Shown in pieces: positions 23,601-34,700 of a stretch of 64,000 nucleotides of DNA. A program made the translations under genes and the position numbers. The notes under the pieces are model-generated. The model was not told where the DNA came from. It did no database searches and saw only the letters and a program-made list of their open reading frames with translations. Position 1 is the stretch's first letter. Each line of letters opens with the position of its first letter. This DNA comes from Pegea sp. RAD2-039 (lineage: Eukaryota; Chordata; Thaliacea; Salpida; Salpidae). The DNA is taken from contig JAQGEQ010000195.1 in assembly GCA_034620365.1 (NCBI GenBank), positions 248,001-312,000 of the forward strand, given 5' to 3'.

Positions 23601-25511
23601 GTTGAAAACTGGTCTGTATGCATCATTAAGCATTGATGAGACAGACGATTTTTCTGAAATATTTTTCTGAAATTTCTTTTCTGCAATTCATTATCTAATT
23701 TGAGTCTCATTTTTAAAAGTTTAACTTTCATTAGACGAGGAATGAGATGAGATCTTACAGAAGTAAGCTCTCAGATTTTTTAGCGTTTGAATTTCCACAT
23801 CTGATGAAGAATCATTTTGATTTTAGAAATACTTTTTTTTTTTTTAAATTATCGAAAACTTTCAATTAATTTAATCTTTTTCATTTTATGATCAAACCAA
23901 TTTGTGAAATTCAAAAATTAAGGATCTTTGAGTTTAAAACTCAGAATCATCAAATAAATGATGTCTTTAAATCGCTGAGAATCAAATTGATTCAAAGATC
24001 GATTTTCAAATAAACTTTTCGAAAACTAAAAATACCAAAATCTTTAAATTTATTTTTTTTCTCAGCTGGCTAACAACCAATATCAGCTTCAACAAGCAAC
24101 CAACCTCGAAAATCATCTCGAACAACCACTTAGACACTCTATGACGTCACACTATCCCCCTTACCATCCCCAAGGACCCCAGCAAGGCACAAAAATCGAT
24201 GTATTCTACCCGAATCGGACCCCAGACTTTCTCTATCATCCTCAACAGCATCAGGAAGCTCTTCCGACTCTTGATCCTTCTTTCGCGATCAGAAACGGAA
24301 GCGAGGTAGTTGGTGGTGGTTACCAAGTCAACAATTACGTCGAAACAGCGACTGACGCGTTCAGTAACACGTCATCAAATACACCGGTAACTATACACGA
24401 TCACGTCGACCCCAAATTCGACGAAGACGCCAAAATCGACGTCGAAAAATCGACCAATGAGAAAGCTCATGACTCAGACAAGAAAAATCCAGAAGTTTCT
24501 GCAAGTAATGACGTCATTACGACGACAACATCTGGTCGACGAAGAAAGCGACCTCTACAACGCGGCAAACCGCCTTATAGCTACATTGCGCTTATCACCA
24601 TGGCAATTTTAAATTCGCCGCACAAACGTCTGACTCTAGGTGATATTTACAAGTTTATCCGCGAGAAGTTTCCTTTTTATCAGCATCAAAACAAAAAGTG
24701 GCAAAATTCGATTCGCCATAATTTAACTCTAAACGATTGCTTCTTGAAGATGCCGCGCGAGCCAGGGCGCCCTGGAAAAGGTAACTATTGGACCTTGCAT
24801 CCTGATGCAGAAGGAATGTTTGACAATGGATCTTATCTTCGTCGTCGAAAGCGCTTTAAGCTCGCTGATGCTCAGAACAGCTGCACCTTTTTAACAGCCT
24901 ACATGCCTTCTGAACAAAGTGCTTTTACTGCCACCAACCCCATGATCAAATACCCGGCGCCACCGCGCGCCCAGCATCTTGCGTATAACCCCATGCACAG
25001 CGGGGGGAACTTTGTGATGCAGACCCAACATCCACACCTTCAAGCCCCGCCACATCATCCACAGTACCCCTTCCACATGCCCGCTGTATCGCAACCACAA
25101 AATGGTCGAAATTTTTGTATCGATAATTTGATTAACACCGGAGAAGCAACTATCATGAATAACTACCCGTCTCCGTCTCCAGCACACCCCCAAGGTGCGT
25201 CACCTTCTGTTGCATCGCCTCTGACGTCATCGACTACTCCGTTAAATCAAGTCGAGATGTATAATGCAGCTAGCGCGGGCGTGATGACGTCATTAAATCA
25301 AACTCCGAGCAGCTACGCATATCATGAAAATCAACCAAACACCTATCAAGGGGTTTCGTATCCTACAGCTGGGTCACTTCGCCCCACTTACCCTCAATCC
25401 TACTACAATGACGTCACCGCGGATTTCACTACGCTACAGCCGACCCAGATTCCTCATCACCTAGCAACTGGAGCTTCTGGTTACCATTCTAGGTTCCCGT
25501 CTTCTGTTTAA
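17602..25511 (+). CDS. FOXE: FoxE-class forkhead transcription factor
   Basis: Three coding exons, 17602-17701, 18988-19388 and 24066-25511, phases 1 and 0, giving 648 residues. The first starts at the ATG of [12 protein letters not shown]. The forkhead domain is whole and lies inside exon 3 at about 24570-24870: [65 protein letters not shown] and [10 protein letters not shown]. The form [10 protein letters not shown] with [10 protein letters not shown] is that of FoxE rather than FoxA, D or C, and TAYM after the domain echoes vertebrate FOXE1 (PAYM). In vertebrates FOXE1 acts in thyroid and FOXE3 in lens; ascidian FoxE is expressed in the endostyle. The C-terminal half is Pro/Ser/His/Gln/Tyr-rich, as in activation domains. 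Five TGACGTCA copies lie in exon 3, read as MTS, NDV or LTSS. The protein is longer than vertebrate FOXE1 (about 370) because of its long N-terminus. Confidence 0.9.
19389..24065. other. large second intron of FoxE
   Basis: A 4.7 kb intron, the longest in the window outside the NIPBL 5' end. It holds TGACGTCA at 19401, 20672 and 22530, an ATCACGTGAT at about 22420, and a short CpG-containing island at 22240-22440. A triplicated 12-bp repeat lies near 23017. The open frames at 20331-20687, 21843-22208 and 22214-22420 are AT-driven or low-complexity, and I do not call them genes. Size and scattered islands make it a plausible home for FoxE enhancers. Confidence 0.45.
23016..23055 (+). repeat. 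three tandem copies of a 12-bp unit
   Basis: The unit taaaatatctga is repeated three times without change inside the FoxE intron. Confidence 0.85.
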
Positions 25512-27918
25512 TCTTCAGCAACTGAACTTTTCTTCTTAATTCGTCGAATATTTCGATAAACCCGGAGCCTTTAATGTAGATGGCGTCACGATTTGGAAAT
25601 TTTTGTCGCTGTTCTTCTTAGAGGAGACTTCAGATCACAATAAAATGGCGTTTGTAAATATATTTCTGATTGAGAAAGTTTGAGATTTCTGCGGTCAATA
25701 ATAAATTTAAACCCGGCAAAATACGTACTATTTCCCCGTTTTTAATAACTTGTACGGTTTTCTTTTAAACATGCAAATAAACTTTTTTTTAGACTTTTAT
25801 TATTTACACTTTGTTCTTAAAAGTGATCAAAAAAGTTGTCTATTTCCCGATGTGTTTGATGGTGTTTTGGGCAAATTGTCTGACAGTGGCTTAGATGAAA
25901 GTCAAACGCTGGCACTAAACTGGCTTCTTGACAAAAATGCTTGGCGCTTCTTTGCATTTTGTAGACGCCTTTTTAGATTTCTGCTTTGTTTAGTGTAAGG
26001 AATAAAAGTTGAAATCTAAAATTTTTTTGATGATTTGCGTATTAATTAGATAAAAGTTGAAAAAGTAAAAGATTTAATGAGAAAATCTCTTGGTTTTAAC
26101 AACAAAGTCTCAAATGAATAATTTGTCATCAATAATTTGATTAACTACAATTAAGTTGGGAGAATTTTAAAGAAAATATTTTATGTTTATTGATAAACAA
26201 ACTTTGAAGTAATAAAAAAAAAGAAAATTGAAATATAAAAGTTTAGATGAAAGAATACAAAAATTGGATTTGCAGAATTTCAATAAAAGATGGAATAAAC
26301 GTTTTAAATATGACAATAAAATATTCTTGAGTTTTATCTTCACGTGCTGAACTCTAGAAGATCAGGATGAATTATTACAAAGAATCTTTTGTGGAAGAAA
26401 TATTCAGATGTCAAAATGTTGCTTGTAAAATATTTGTTATTAAATTTTATATACTCCAAAATGTTGTTGGTTTAAACGAAAATGGTTTTTTTCTAATTGT
26501 TTAAAGTTTCTTAAACAAAACAATTTTGAATTTTGAAGTTTTTGAAATAAGATGTTGAAATAAAAACCTATAATTTGAAACAAAACTAAAAAAAAAAGAT
26601 TAAAAACAAATTAATTTCAATTCATTATAAAATTTAAGTGTTTCAAAAAAAGGATTTTAAAAAGAAACTAAATAAACTGAAGAACCTCTATAAAAGTTTT
26701 TCAGATACCAACACACGTCAATTAAAGCATTAACTGAAAATAAATCCCTCGAAACAAAGAGGAGAGATGGAAAATTATAACAGCTGTTTCTAGTGGTAGC
26801 CTGAAGCAGGGCATAAAGCGACAAATCAGAATTCCAGGGGCTCTAACACAAACACGCAAATTTGAATTATGCCTGAAGTGATCAGATGTTTGTAGAAGCA
26901 AGTCTCAGTGAGCAGAGAGCACATCACTCTTGTGTAAGGACTACACTTATAAAAACAGGAAAAGGCCACAGAAATAATAACATGTCTAACAGAGCATGTT
27001 ACCTAAACTCAAATCTGTTATCACAAACGCAGCGATGCGTAGCAAATAAGCTGGTTGGTTCGTTCTCAAGGTCTTCAAGATCGGATGTGCTTCGTCATCG
27101 TTAACTGGTTCGGGTGGGTCGAAGCCCTGTTTTGTGACGTGATCGGGTCGTATCATTTGATAATGATGGCTTTGACATTGAAGCATTCTTATTGGTTGAT
27201 CACATTTTTAACGCTTGGTTGGTTTTGATTAGTTGTTTTGAAAATTGTTGAAATTACTTTGAATTAAAAGAAGATATTTTTGGTGGAAAAATTTTGACTT
27301 TCAGATTGGATCTTTGAGTCTACTTCAAGTTTTGATCATCTTCAAAATGAAACAAGGAAGCGAAGCTTTAAAAGTGAATTTAACATTGAAGAGATATTTG
27401 TGGTGAAAGTTATTAAATTGTTCGATAAAAATATTTCTTTTATAAAATTCTTTTGTCGAAATTTGCATCTATATATAGATAACCATTTGCTCTTTTCAAT
27501 TCATTCAAACAAACTTTTCATCAAATTTGCATATCTGTAGAACTTTCAACTTTCAAAAAGTTGATTAATTCCCAACTTGCAACAAAACTTGTCTTAAAGT
27601 TGAAACAATTCATATTCATCCGCACAAAGTCTTGGAAACGATCCGGAAGGACCTTAAAATTGATATTCGCGGTTTTTATAACAAAATAGTTTCAAACTTT
27701 ATTGGGTTACAAATTTATGTCACTTTCACCAACAAGTCTGCAGATTTTCAATATTTATAAAACAGTTTTAAAATCCAAAAGAAATCCTCTTGGAACAAAC
27801 TCTTAAAATTCACTAATTAAAGCATTTGTCGACCCAGGGCCTGAACCTGTGGACACAGGATGGGAAACGTTGGTTAACAAGCTTATATTTAAAAATTTTT
27901 ATTTTTTTTGTATATTTT

Positions 27919-28068
27919 CTTTCACTTTATTCCAACAAAGTTTTTTTATTAATGATTTTATTAATACACATAATGACCTTTAGACATTTCATGCTTTCAC
28001 TTTATTCCAACAAAGTTTTTTTATTAATGATTTTATTAATACACATAATGACCTTTAGACATTTCATG
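27919..28068 (+). repeat. perfect 75-bp tandem duplication
   Basis: Two head-to-tail copies, 27919-27993 and 27994-28068, are identical as far as I can read. The unit begins ctttcactttattccaac and ends agacatttcatg. Because 75 is a multiple of three, an open frame runs through both copies and gives a duplicated 25-residue hydrophobic peptide. I regard that frame as incidental. Complete identity indicates a recent event. Confidence 0.9.
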
Positions 28069-29394
28069 CTTTTCATCAACAAATATTAAATGTAGTTGTT
28101 AGCTTTCATATTTATTTGTTAAAAGTTTAATAAAACCAGTTTGAACGCAGACTTTGAAACTGGATTTTAAGTAAAACATTCAAACTTTTTAATTTCAGAA
28201 AATTCAACAATCAATGTTTTAAACATTTCCAACAATTTCTCAAAGTTCTTATTAAGTATCTCGCCAAATTTGATGTTGAAGCATCACAGGATGATTTCTA
28301 AATCATATTTACTAAAGAATTTCATATCAGATGAAATTGAATCTTAAAAATAAAAATTCACGAAAATATAAGGGCTTTAAAATTTGCAATTAATCTAATT
28401 TCTAGAAATATTTCAATGAAATTAAATGTTTTGTTTTTTAATGTCAAAAGAAATTGATTTTTAATGTTTATAAAAACTTTTAATTTGTTTTTTTTACTTT
28501 TTACTTTGCAAAAGTTCTATTTTATAAAAATAACTAAATCAATAATCAAATAAAAGATTATCAAATTATTCACTTTATAATTTAATAAAATATTTTTTAT
28601 CATTTTCTTTGATATTTTAAGTTTTTATTTTTCAGCTTATAACTGAATGAAATCAGACTAAATTGAAAAAAAAAGTTTTTCAAAAAGTTGTTTCCTTTTT
28701 GTCACACTTAAGGAAGCAATTAAAAAATATTTTAAGTGTTAAAAGTTGAATTGAGAATTAAATTCTTAAAAAAGATTAAATTTATTTCCTATTCCGATTA
28801 GATTTCTTATCAAGTAATTCTATCTCTGTGTAGGTATCTGTTTACCAGGTGGCATTTAAATAAAGATAAATGAAGTAATCTTCGGGATTAAGCTTGGATG
28901 CTTTGAAAAATTAAAAATTTTGATGATTAAAAAACTTTTGAAGTTCCTTCATTCAAAAAAGAACGATTAAAGATGATTAAAAACTAACAATTTTAAATCA
29001 ATAAACGGTTAAAGAACAATTTGTTATTATTTAAAATATAAATATTATACAAATAACGAAATATTATGATTATAAAGTTTAAGAAAATATATGAAAGATG
29101 CAAACTTAATATTTGGACTATAGATAATAAACAAAACATCAACAAGATAATTTTAGCCAAGCATATTAAGCTTGTATAATTTGCATAAGACTATATATCA
29201 AATAACACTTTTCTGTGATTAAAATTTGAACAAATCACAAAAGAAGGATATTAACTCAAACCTATACAGAGATTTACTTTTATATGAAACCTTGTTTAGA
29301 TGTAGATGACAAAAAAGCAAACTTATTAAGAGCAAATTGAAGACTTCTTAAACAATTTGTTTTATGTAATCAACTTTTATAGTTTTCATCGATC

Positions 29395-29715
29395 CTTGTG
29401 TAGCACTTATTACACTCACTCAACGCGCGTAAGGTTCGAACCGGGGTAGACCCATATTTACGGCAAAGAAAAGTTCCAAAAGACACGAGTAGAAGGGACC
29501 TATAAGATAGAATAATGACAAAACTTCTAAAAGACGCACAGCTCAGAGTTTAAAGTTAGAGCCTTGTAGGCAGTTTGTCACTGTACTCAGTATCGCTCCT
29601 GCGATGCCAGCTGGGCGTAGCTGCATCAATCCTTCTCTTCCACTGCATAACCTTATTGGCGTGGAGGGTATAATCGTGCTGAATAATCGCTCTTGGCCGA
29701 AGTAGACAATAAAAA
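29395..29715. repeat. unclassified GC-richer island, possible SINE or repeat fragment
   Basis: About 320 bp stand out from AT-rich flanks. The left end carries GGTTCGAACC followed by a GGGGTAG-type segment, similar to a tRNA B-box. A similar GTTCGAACCAGGATAG segment lies at about 50187. I could not fold a tRNA acceptor or T-arm around either, and no A-box is convincing. On the minus strand a short frame reads TLHANKVMQWKRRIDAATPS. It may be a repeat family member. Confidence 0.3.
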
Positions 29716-30030
29716 TATTTTTTTACTCTATTAGTACCAAAAGATTATTTATGAAGTTTGTTTTAGTTTGATTTTATATAACTTGATTGTTTCAATTTAT
29801 GTACTAAAAAATATTTTTCTATTAACATTTTTATTAGACTAAATAAATATTTATAATAAATATAAATGCTCAAATGATTCATCTATTAAAGAATAAAAAG
29901 TCCTCCAAAACAAACAATTTCAAAGATTATTCAGGAAAATTTTCATTTAAACTTTTTTTAAATCTTAACTTTATTGAAATTTGTATTATGAAGATATTTC
30001 TATTTAATTTATATTTCTGGTGATGGATGC

Positions 30031-30135
30031 ATCCTAAGACGTCTAAAGGAGAAGGTTCAGTTCATGAAGTCATCCTTGTTGATGAACTAGTAGAGAGTGT
30101 CGATAAGGAAGACAACAAAGTTGATGAGGACTGAC
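30031..30135 (+). CDS. doubtful small acidic ORF
   Basis: A 34-codon frame from ATG to TGA begins MHPKTSKGEGSVHEVILVDE and ends EDNKVDED. It looks protein-like in composition, with more CpG and G/C than its surroundings, and an acceptor-like atcctaag lies just inside its start. It could be the last exon of an unseen gene. No family is recognised. Confidence 0.2.
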
Positions 30136-30569
30136 ATCCTGAAAAAAAATCTTTTTAATTTGAAAATATATTTTTATCAAAATATTATCTGGTTGGCGAA
30201 GACAGAATATTAGTAGAAAGATTTTCGTTTTAAGTGAAATGGATTCAATTATAAGAGAAACTTTTTCAGTTTTGAATCATAACACGACGACATCTAGCGA
30301 CAACTTTTTTTATACTTCTTATATATTTTTCAGTTCGCAAAATTAAAAAACTTAAAAATAATCTCATTTTTATCTCATTTAAAATTTGGCTCAAAAATAT
30401 ATTTTATGGTCAGCTTATAAACTGAAATCTGAAATTGTTGTTGATTCTACAACTGAATATTGATTCGGGCACGGACATGTTGGGTGTGTCACAAAAATTT
30501 TGTCAAAAAACAATAAAATGAAAAAGAACTAGAAACGTTTCTTCTTTTTCTTTGAAGCTAGTTTTCTTT

Positions 30570-30761
30570 TTAATCTTCAGTTGTTTGTGGATTAGAGAGC
30601 GCCGTTCGGTGATCTTCTATGATATCTTCCAAATTGCTGGTAAAGATGTTATACGATTTCATATCGCGTTTGAATGCACCTTTAAAAATAAAGAGGAGGA
30701 TGTTGCGTTTGCATACAAAAGATTTTTTGGGATGTGTCCGTCTTTCATCTAACGTATCCAA
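30570..30761 (-). CDS. doubtful 63-codon ORF
   Basis: On the minus strand an ATG frame begins MDTLDERRTHPKKSFVC and ends ALSNPQTTED before TAA. The opposite strand is also open through the same stretch (30552-30752) and looks equally protein-like, so the coding strand cannot be decided. It cannot be joined to the NIPBL last exon without a frame clash. No family is recognised. Confidence 0.2.
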   Translation of the reverse strand: MDTLDERRTHPKKSFVCKRNILLFIFKGAFKRDMKSYNIFTSNLEDIIEDHRTALSNPQTTED

Positions 30762-30944
30762 GTCTTAGTGATGATCAAAATGCTTTGATAAATTTAGCAA
30801 AAAAACTGATTAAAAAGTTTGAAGCTTTTTTTACTTAATTCAAAATCCTAAAAAAGTTGAAACTAAATTTGTTTTTTTATTGGTGAAGTTTTAAACAAAG
30901 TTTTTTTATTTGTAATTTAGTTGCAATTAAATATCAGAAGTAGT

Positions 30945-31010
30945 TGACTAACTAGGTGTTGTTAGTCGAGGAGTTTTTACAAGTCAAGGTGCTGGAAGTG
31001 GACAATTAGT
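30945..31010 (+). repeat. fragment of the dispersed 113-bp repeat
   Basis: The segment containing gtgttgttagtcgaggag and caagtcaaggtgctgga matches the right half of the 113-bp unit tandemly amplified at 44.7-46.2 kb. Confidence 0.8.
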
Positions 31011-31194
31011 CAAAACTTATATATTAATCTTTCCCATTTTCAACTTCAACTTACTTTCATCAGATGAATTTACAATCTACATCTATTTATAATTGTATTA
31101 GTTAAAAGATTATTCCAATATTCACAAAAAACAATTTAAACAAATCTTCGAATAAGTTTGATAAAAACAAGTCCACGCCGAAACGCCCCAACAA

Positions 31195-31521
31195 ATGGTG
31201 TTGGGTTCTTATAGATCAATAAAATGCGGAAATCGACAAATTCGAAGCTCATTTGCATATCTCGACTATTTTATTAGAAACCAAATGAGTGAAGACGACA
31301 CTAGCGATGATGACGTCATAAAGTCAGCTGGTAATCACCCAGAAGCAGTCGTCTGTTACCATCGAAACAACGAGAAGAATTTTCAACAACAAAAGCTCGC
31401 AACATTAAAGCGAAGAAGAATAAAAAATGGCGATTTTGGAAACGATTTCTATCGCGGCGTCATCTCGAAGATGACGTCATCGATAGTTAGACTGCTAAAG
31501 AGGAAATTGGAAGAGAAATAA
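31195..31521 (+). CDS. hypothetical 108-residue basic protein
   Basis: A single open frame from ATG (MVLGSYRSIKCGNRQ) to TAA, convergent with the NIPBL gene 276 bp away. An internal ATG at 31285 begins MSEDDTSDDDV, an acidic stretch. The C-terminus is basic (LKRRRIKNGDF, LLKRKLEEK). Codons include several CpG triplets, like the nearby NIPBL exons and unlike the AT-rich spacer, which favours real coding. Two TGACGTCA copies lie in frame (read as DDVI and MTSS). The stop codon overlaps AATAAA. I do not recognise the family. It may be a complete small gene or the last exon of a spliced gene. Confidence 0.4.
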   Translation: MVLGSYRSIKCGNRQIRSSFAYLDYFIRNQMSEDDTSDDDVIKSAGNHPEAVVCYHRNNEKNFQQQKLATLKRRRIKNGDFGNDFYRGVISKMTSSIVRLLKRKLEEK

Positions 31522-31797
31522 AAAGAAGAACAAAAAGCTACAAAAAGAACCAAAAAAAAAACTTCTTTAAATGATTTTGTGGATTTAAGATCCTTTTAAA
31601 GATTCAAGGATGAGGATCTTGCAACTGATGATTAATTATCGAATCCTTTGAAGTCAGACTCTCCAGAAGATGACCCTTCGTTGTATTTGACTCGATGTGA
31701 GGATTTCCGTAGCTTCTTCCGATCTTTAAGAGCAGTTGAATGCCTGATGATCTGTAGAAGATGAAGATCAAGATGAGAATCAGGATCAAGATGAGGA
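31522..31797. other. convergent 3' flanks with a GATCAAGATGAG-type simple repeat
   Basis: The space between the small plus-strand ORF and the NIPBL stop codon. A purine-rich degenerate repeat of the type gatgaagatcaagatgag lies at about 31757-31798, and the same wording recurs inside a NIPBL intron at about 32904-32942. No gene is seen. Confidence 0.5.
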
Positions 31798-34700
31798 TCA
31801 GCTTACATCGAGAGTAGTTTTCTTGGCGGGCTCGCCGTCAGTGTCGACATCGCTTTCCTCATTATCATCGTTGCTAGGCAACGACAAATTGTTTTGTTGA
31901 GTTTTCGATGACGTCGAAGTGTCGAGAAGCGATGATGACGCCGCAACCGACGTCGATGGCGCCACCTTCTTCTCATCGCTCGAAGAGTCTTCTTCGTTGG
32001 GATCCAATTTATTCATCAACTCCTTTAACTGTGGATGATGACGTCATCACTACACGCGTTCACCAGTGACGTCATCCACTCACTTCGATGTACTGTTTCT
32101 TAACAGCGCGACGAAACTCGACGCTTCGACACGGTGTCAGCTTCTTCACCCGAATCACGTGATCGATGGCGGCCGTGACGCGCATACGCCCGTCGAGTCG
32201 GTGACGTCGATGACAGTGCTTGTCGTTAGCGCGATTCTTTTCGGTGGGAACGTAGCGATGGATTTTACTGTCGAAGTGACAATGACGCGATGCTAATGAT
32301 GACGTCACAAACGCTTTACTTGTCAGTGAAGCCGTAGACGCTTTTGAGGTAATCTTTGAGCCAGAGAAGCAGCAGGCAAGCGAGTGAATGATGCGCAAAC
32401 TCATCGATCGCGTCTTCATCCATTCGGAGCAGTCCACGAAGCTCTTCTGAATCCTCTAAATCCGAGTCTTCTTCCTCCGAAGATGAAGATTCGGATGAGG
32501 AAGCCGCGCGATGCTTCGGTCGCAACTTGCATTTGTTCAACGTCTGTAAGTGATTTCTGTTTGATGGATTGTGACGTCAAAGATCGCGCGCAAAACCTCT
32601 TTGAAGGATTGGAGGACGTTGGAGCCGGACACGGAGACGAAGACTTCAATCTCGTGCATGAGGAATAGCGGTTCGTCGACGGTTTGGTAGGGGAAGTAGG
32701 CGAGATTGTCGGCTACGAAGATCAACTTCTCAAGATCGGTTTTCTGCATCAAGAGTGGCGTTAGAACGCAATTGGAGTTTCGAATCGCGCGGTTGGACTC
32801 ACCACAGTGTCGTCGAATAAGCGCAGAAGTGACGCGATAAAGCTGCGACGATGCTTGCGATCTGAACGCACGATTTGGTAGAGATGACAACAAAAAGCCT
32901 ACAAGATGAAGATCAGGATCAAGATGAAGATCAGGATCAAGAAAAAAATATCACCTTGTTACATTTGGTGCTTTCATCACAAGCTAATTGAGAGACTTCA
33001 CCGAAACCGCGAACAACTTTTCCTTCTGGTGTAATAGTCCGATGAAGTTTGTAGGACATATTGATGCCACTGTTCGAGTTGGAATGGATGAAACCGCTGT
33101 ACTTCTTCGAGATCTCATTCAACTACAAACAAACATCTCGACATCAGCACCTCAAACCACGTCACAAATCACCTGTTGATCTGCTTCCTTGTATATGACA
33201 GGTTCCGGGTCTGACGTGGATGCGATGAGATAAGGGACACACTGGTTGGGATGGACAAGACCTTGCTGGAGGGTCAAGACCACCGTCCTTAAAGAAGCTC
33301 TTCGGATAACGGTGCTTGGATGAAAGAGTTCTTCTAAGACTTCTTTTAAGAACAATTGCATCACTGAAGAAGACATTCCGGAAGATACGTCACATATCTC
33401 TTTGATATTATCTCCGTTCAAATCATCAGCAACCGAATCCAGTGAAGATCTTTGATCCTGGATGTGATTGGGGCGTGAAAATGGGGCTTTTGGGGACTTT
33501 CAGGGCAACAAACCAGTTTTTTGTGCTTCTTTACATTTTCCAGGGCAGCTTTTTGCTGTTTCACATCTTCAGTTTTCAAATAATCTTGAAGATTTTTCAA
33601 GACCTGCTCAACAGCACCCGCTAGTTGTCACCCGCGTACATCACACTATGACGTCACAAACCTGTCCTTTCAATTTAATCGACTTCTGGTTTTTTGCCAA
33701 CAAATCTTTGTACAAATCGCGCGTAGTGCTCCGAAACATCATATTTGGATCTTGTATCATCAACAAACCCAAACATGTCACGGCACAAATCTTCGTAGCT
33801 TCGTTGTCGCGCGTCGTCGCCATCACACAGAAGTAGTACACGCAATCATACACTCGATCTTTCACACAAACCTGCAAGATGACGTCATCAGCGGGTATGA
33901 CGTCATCGGACGCGCGCTACTTACGTTGACGTAACCTTTAAAGACTTCATCGTCGAAATTGAAGGTCTTTGAAAGATGCCCAATGACGTAGAGCGTCCTA
34001 CAAAGCTGTCTGACGCGAAACGCGCTTGAGAAGATCTTTGATACGTCTTGCTTACACAACATCACCGCCGTGTTAACGCCATCTACGTAGTGACGTCATA
34101 ATCATCTCCATAGCAACCAACATTGCTACTTACTACACATTCGTTCAAAACAATCCCAAATTAGTGAGTAGTTCTGTGTGAATGACGTAATAATGGCGGC
34201 TAGACACGTAACCGCGGTTGGAACGACGCGAAATCGATGTGTTAGGACGATCTTCATCATTTCAGACTCCAAGACATTTAGGAATGTATCTGAAGGTCTT
34301 TGCATCAAAGGAACAGCCAGTTCGAGGATATTACAAACTCCTTGCACTATCAAGATATCGTCTGGCACCTAGAAGGTAAATCGAGATAGTTGTGGGACAG
34401 TAGAGGTGGTTGTAGGAAAATAAAGGTATGAATGGGACAGTGTTGATGGTTGTAGGACAAAAGAGGTGGTTGCGGTACAGTAAAGATGGTTGCGGTACAG
34501 TAGAGGTGGTTATGGGACACTCAAATGGTTACTTACTTCACATTTGGTGGCCAAATAAGGTTGTAACAAGATAACATGCTTGACGAGGTACATTGGACGG
34601 ATTTTAGCCAAATATCCAAGTGTCTGGACAGTTGCTACGAGTCTTAACTTCTGTGAAGTCGACGATTCAACGCGCGCTGATGACGTAGCACCATTATCTT

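Larger units (their letters stand above)
25512..31194. other. spacer downstream of FoxE
   Basis: Begins with the FoxE 3' flank (AATAAA near 25700). It contains a moderately GC-rich stretch at about 26780-27190 of unknown nature, a perfect 75-bp tandem duplication at 27919-28068, a GC-richer island at about 29395-29715, two doubtful small ORFs near 30.0 and 30.6 kb, and a fragment of the 113-bp satellite at about 30945. The rest is AT-rich with nothing recognisable. Confidence 0.45.

Noticed and set aside
26986-27186. 66-codon minus-strand frame (QGFDPPEPVNDDEAHPILK)
   Set aside because: Somewhat protein-like, but no splice sites, start context or family could be identified; left unannotated.
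27826-28089. 87-codon hydrophobic frame with a duplicated 25-residue segment
   Set aside because: Created by the 75-bp tandem duplication in AT-rich DNA; no ATG in the track's start position and no homology.
29430-29445. Possible tRNA gene at GGTTCGAACC
   Set aside because: No acceptor stem, anticodon arm or matching T-stem can be formed on either strand.
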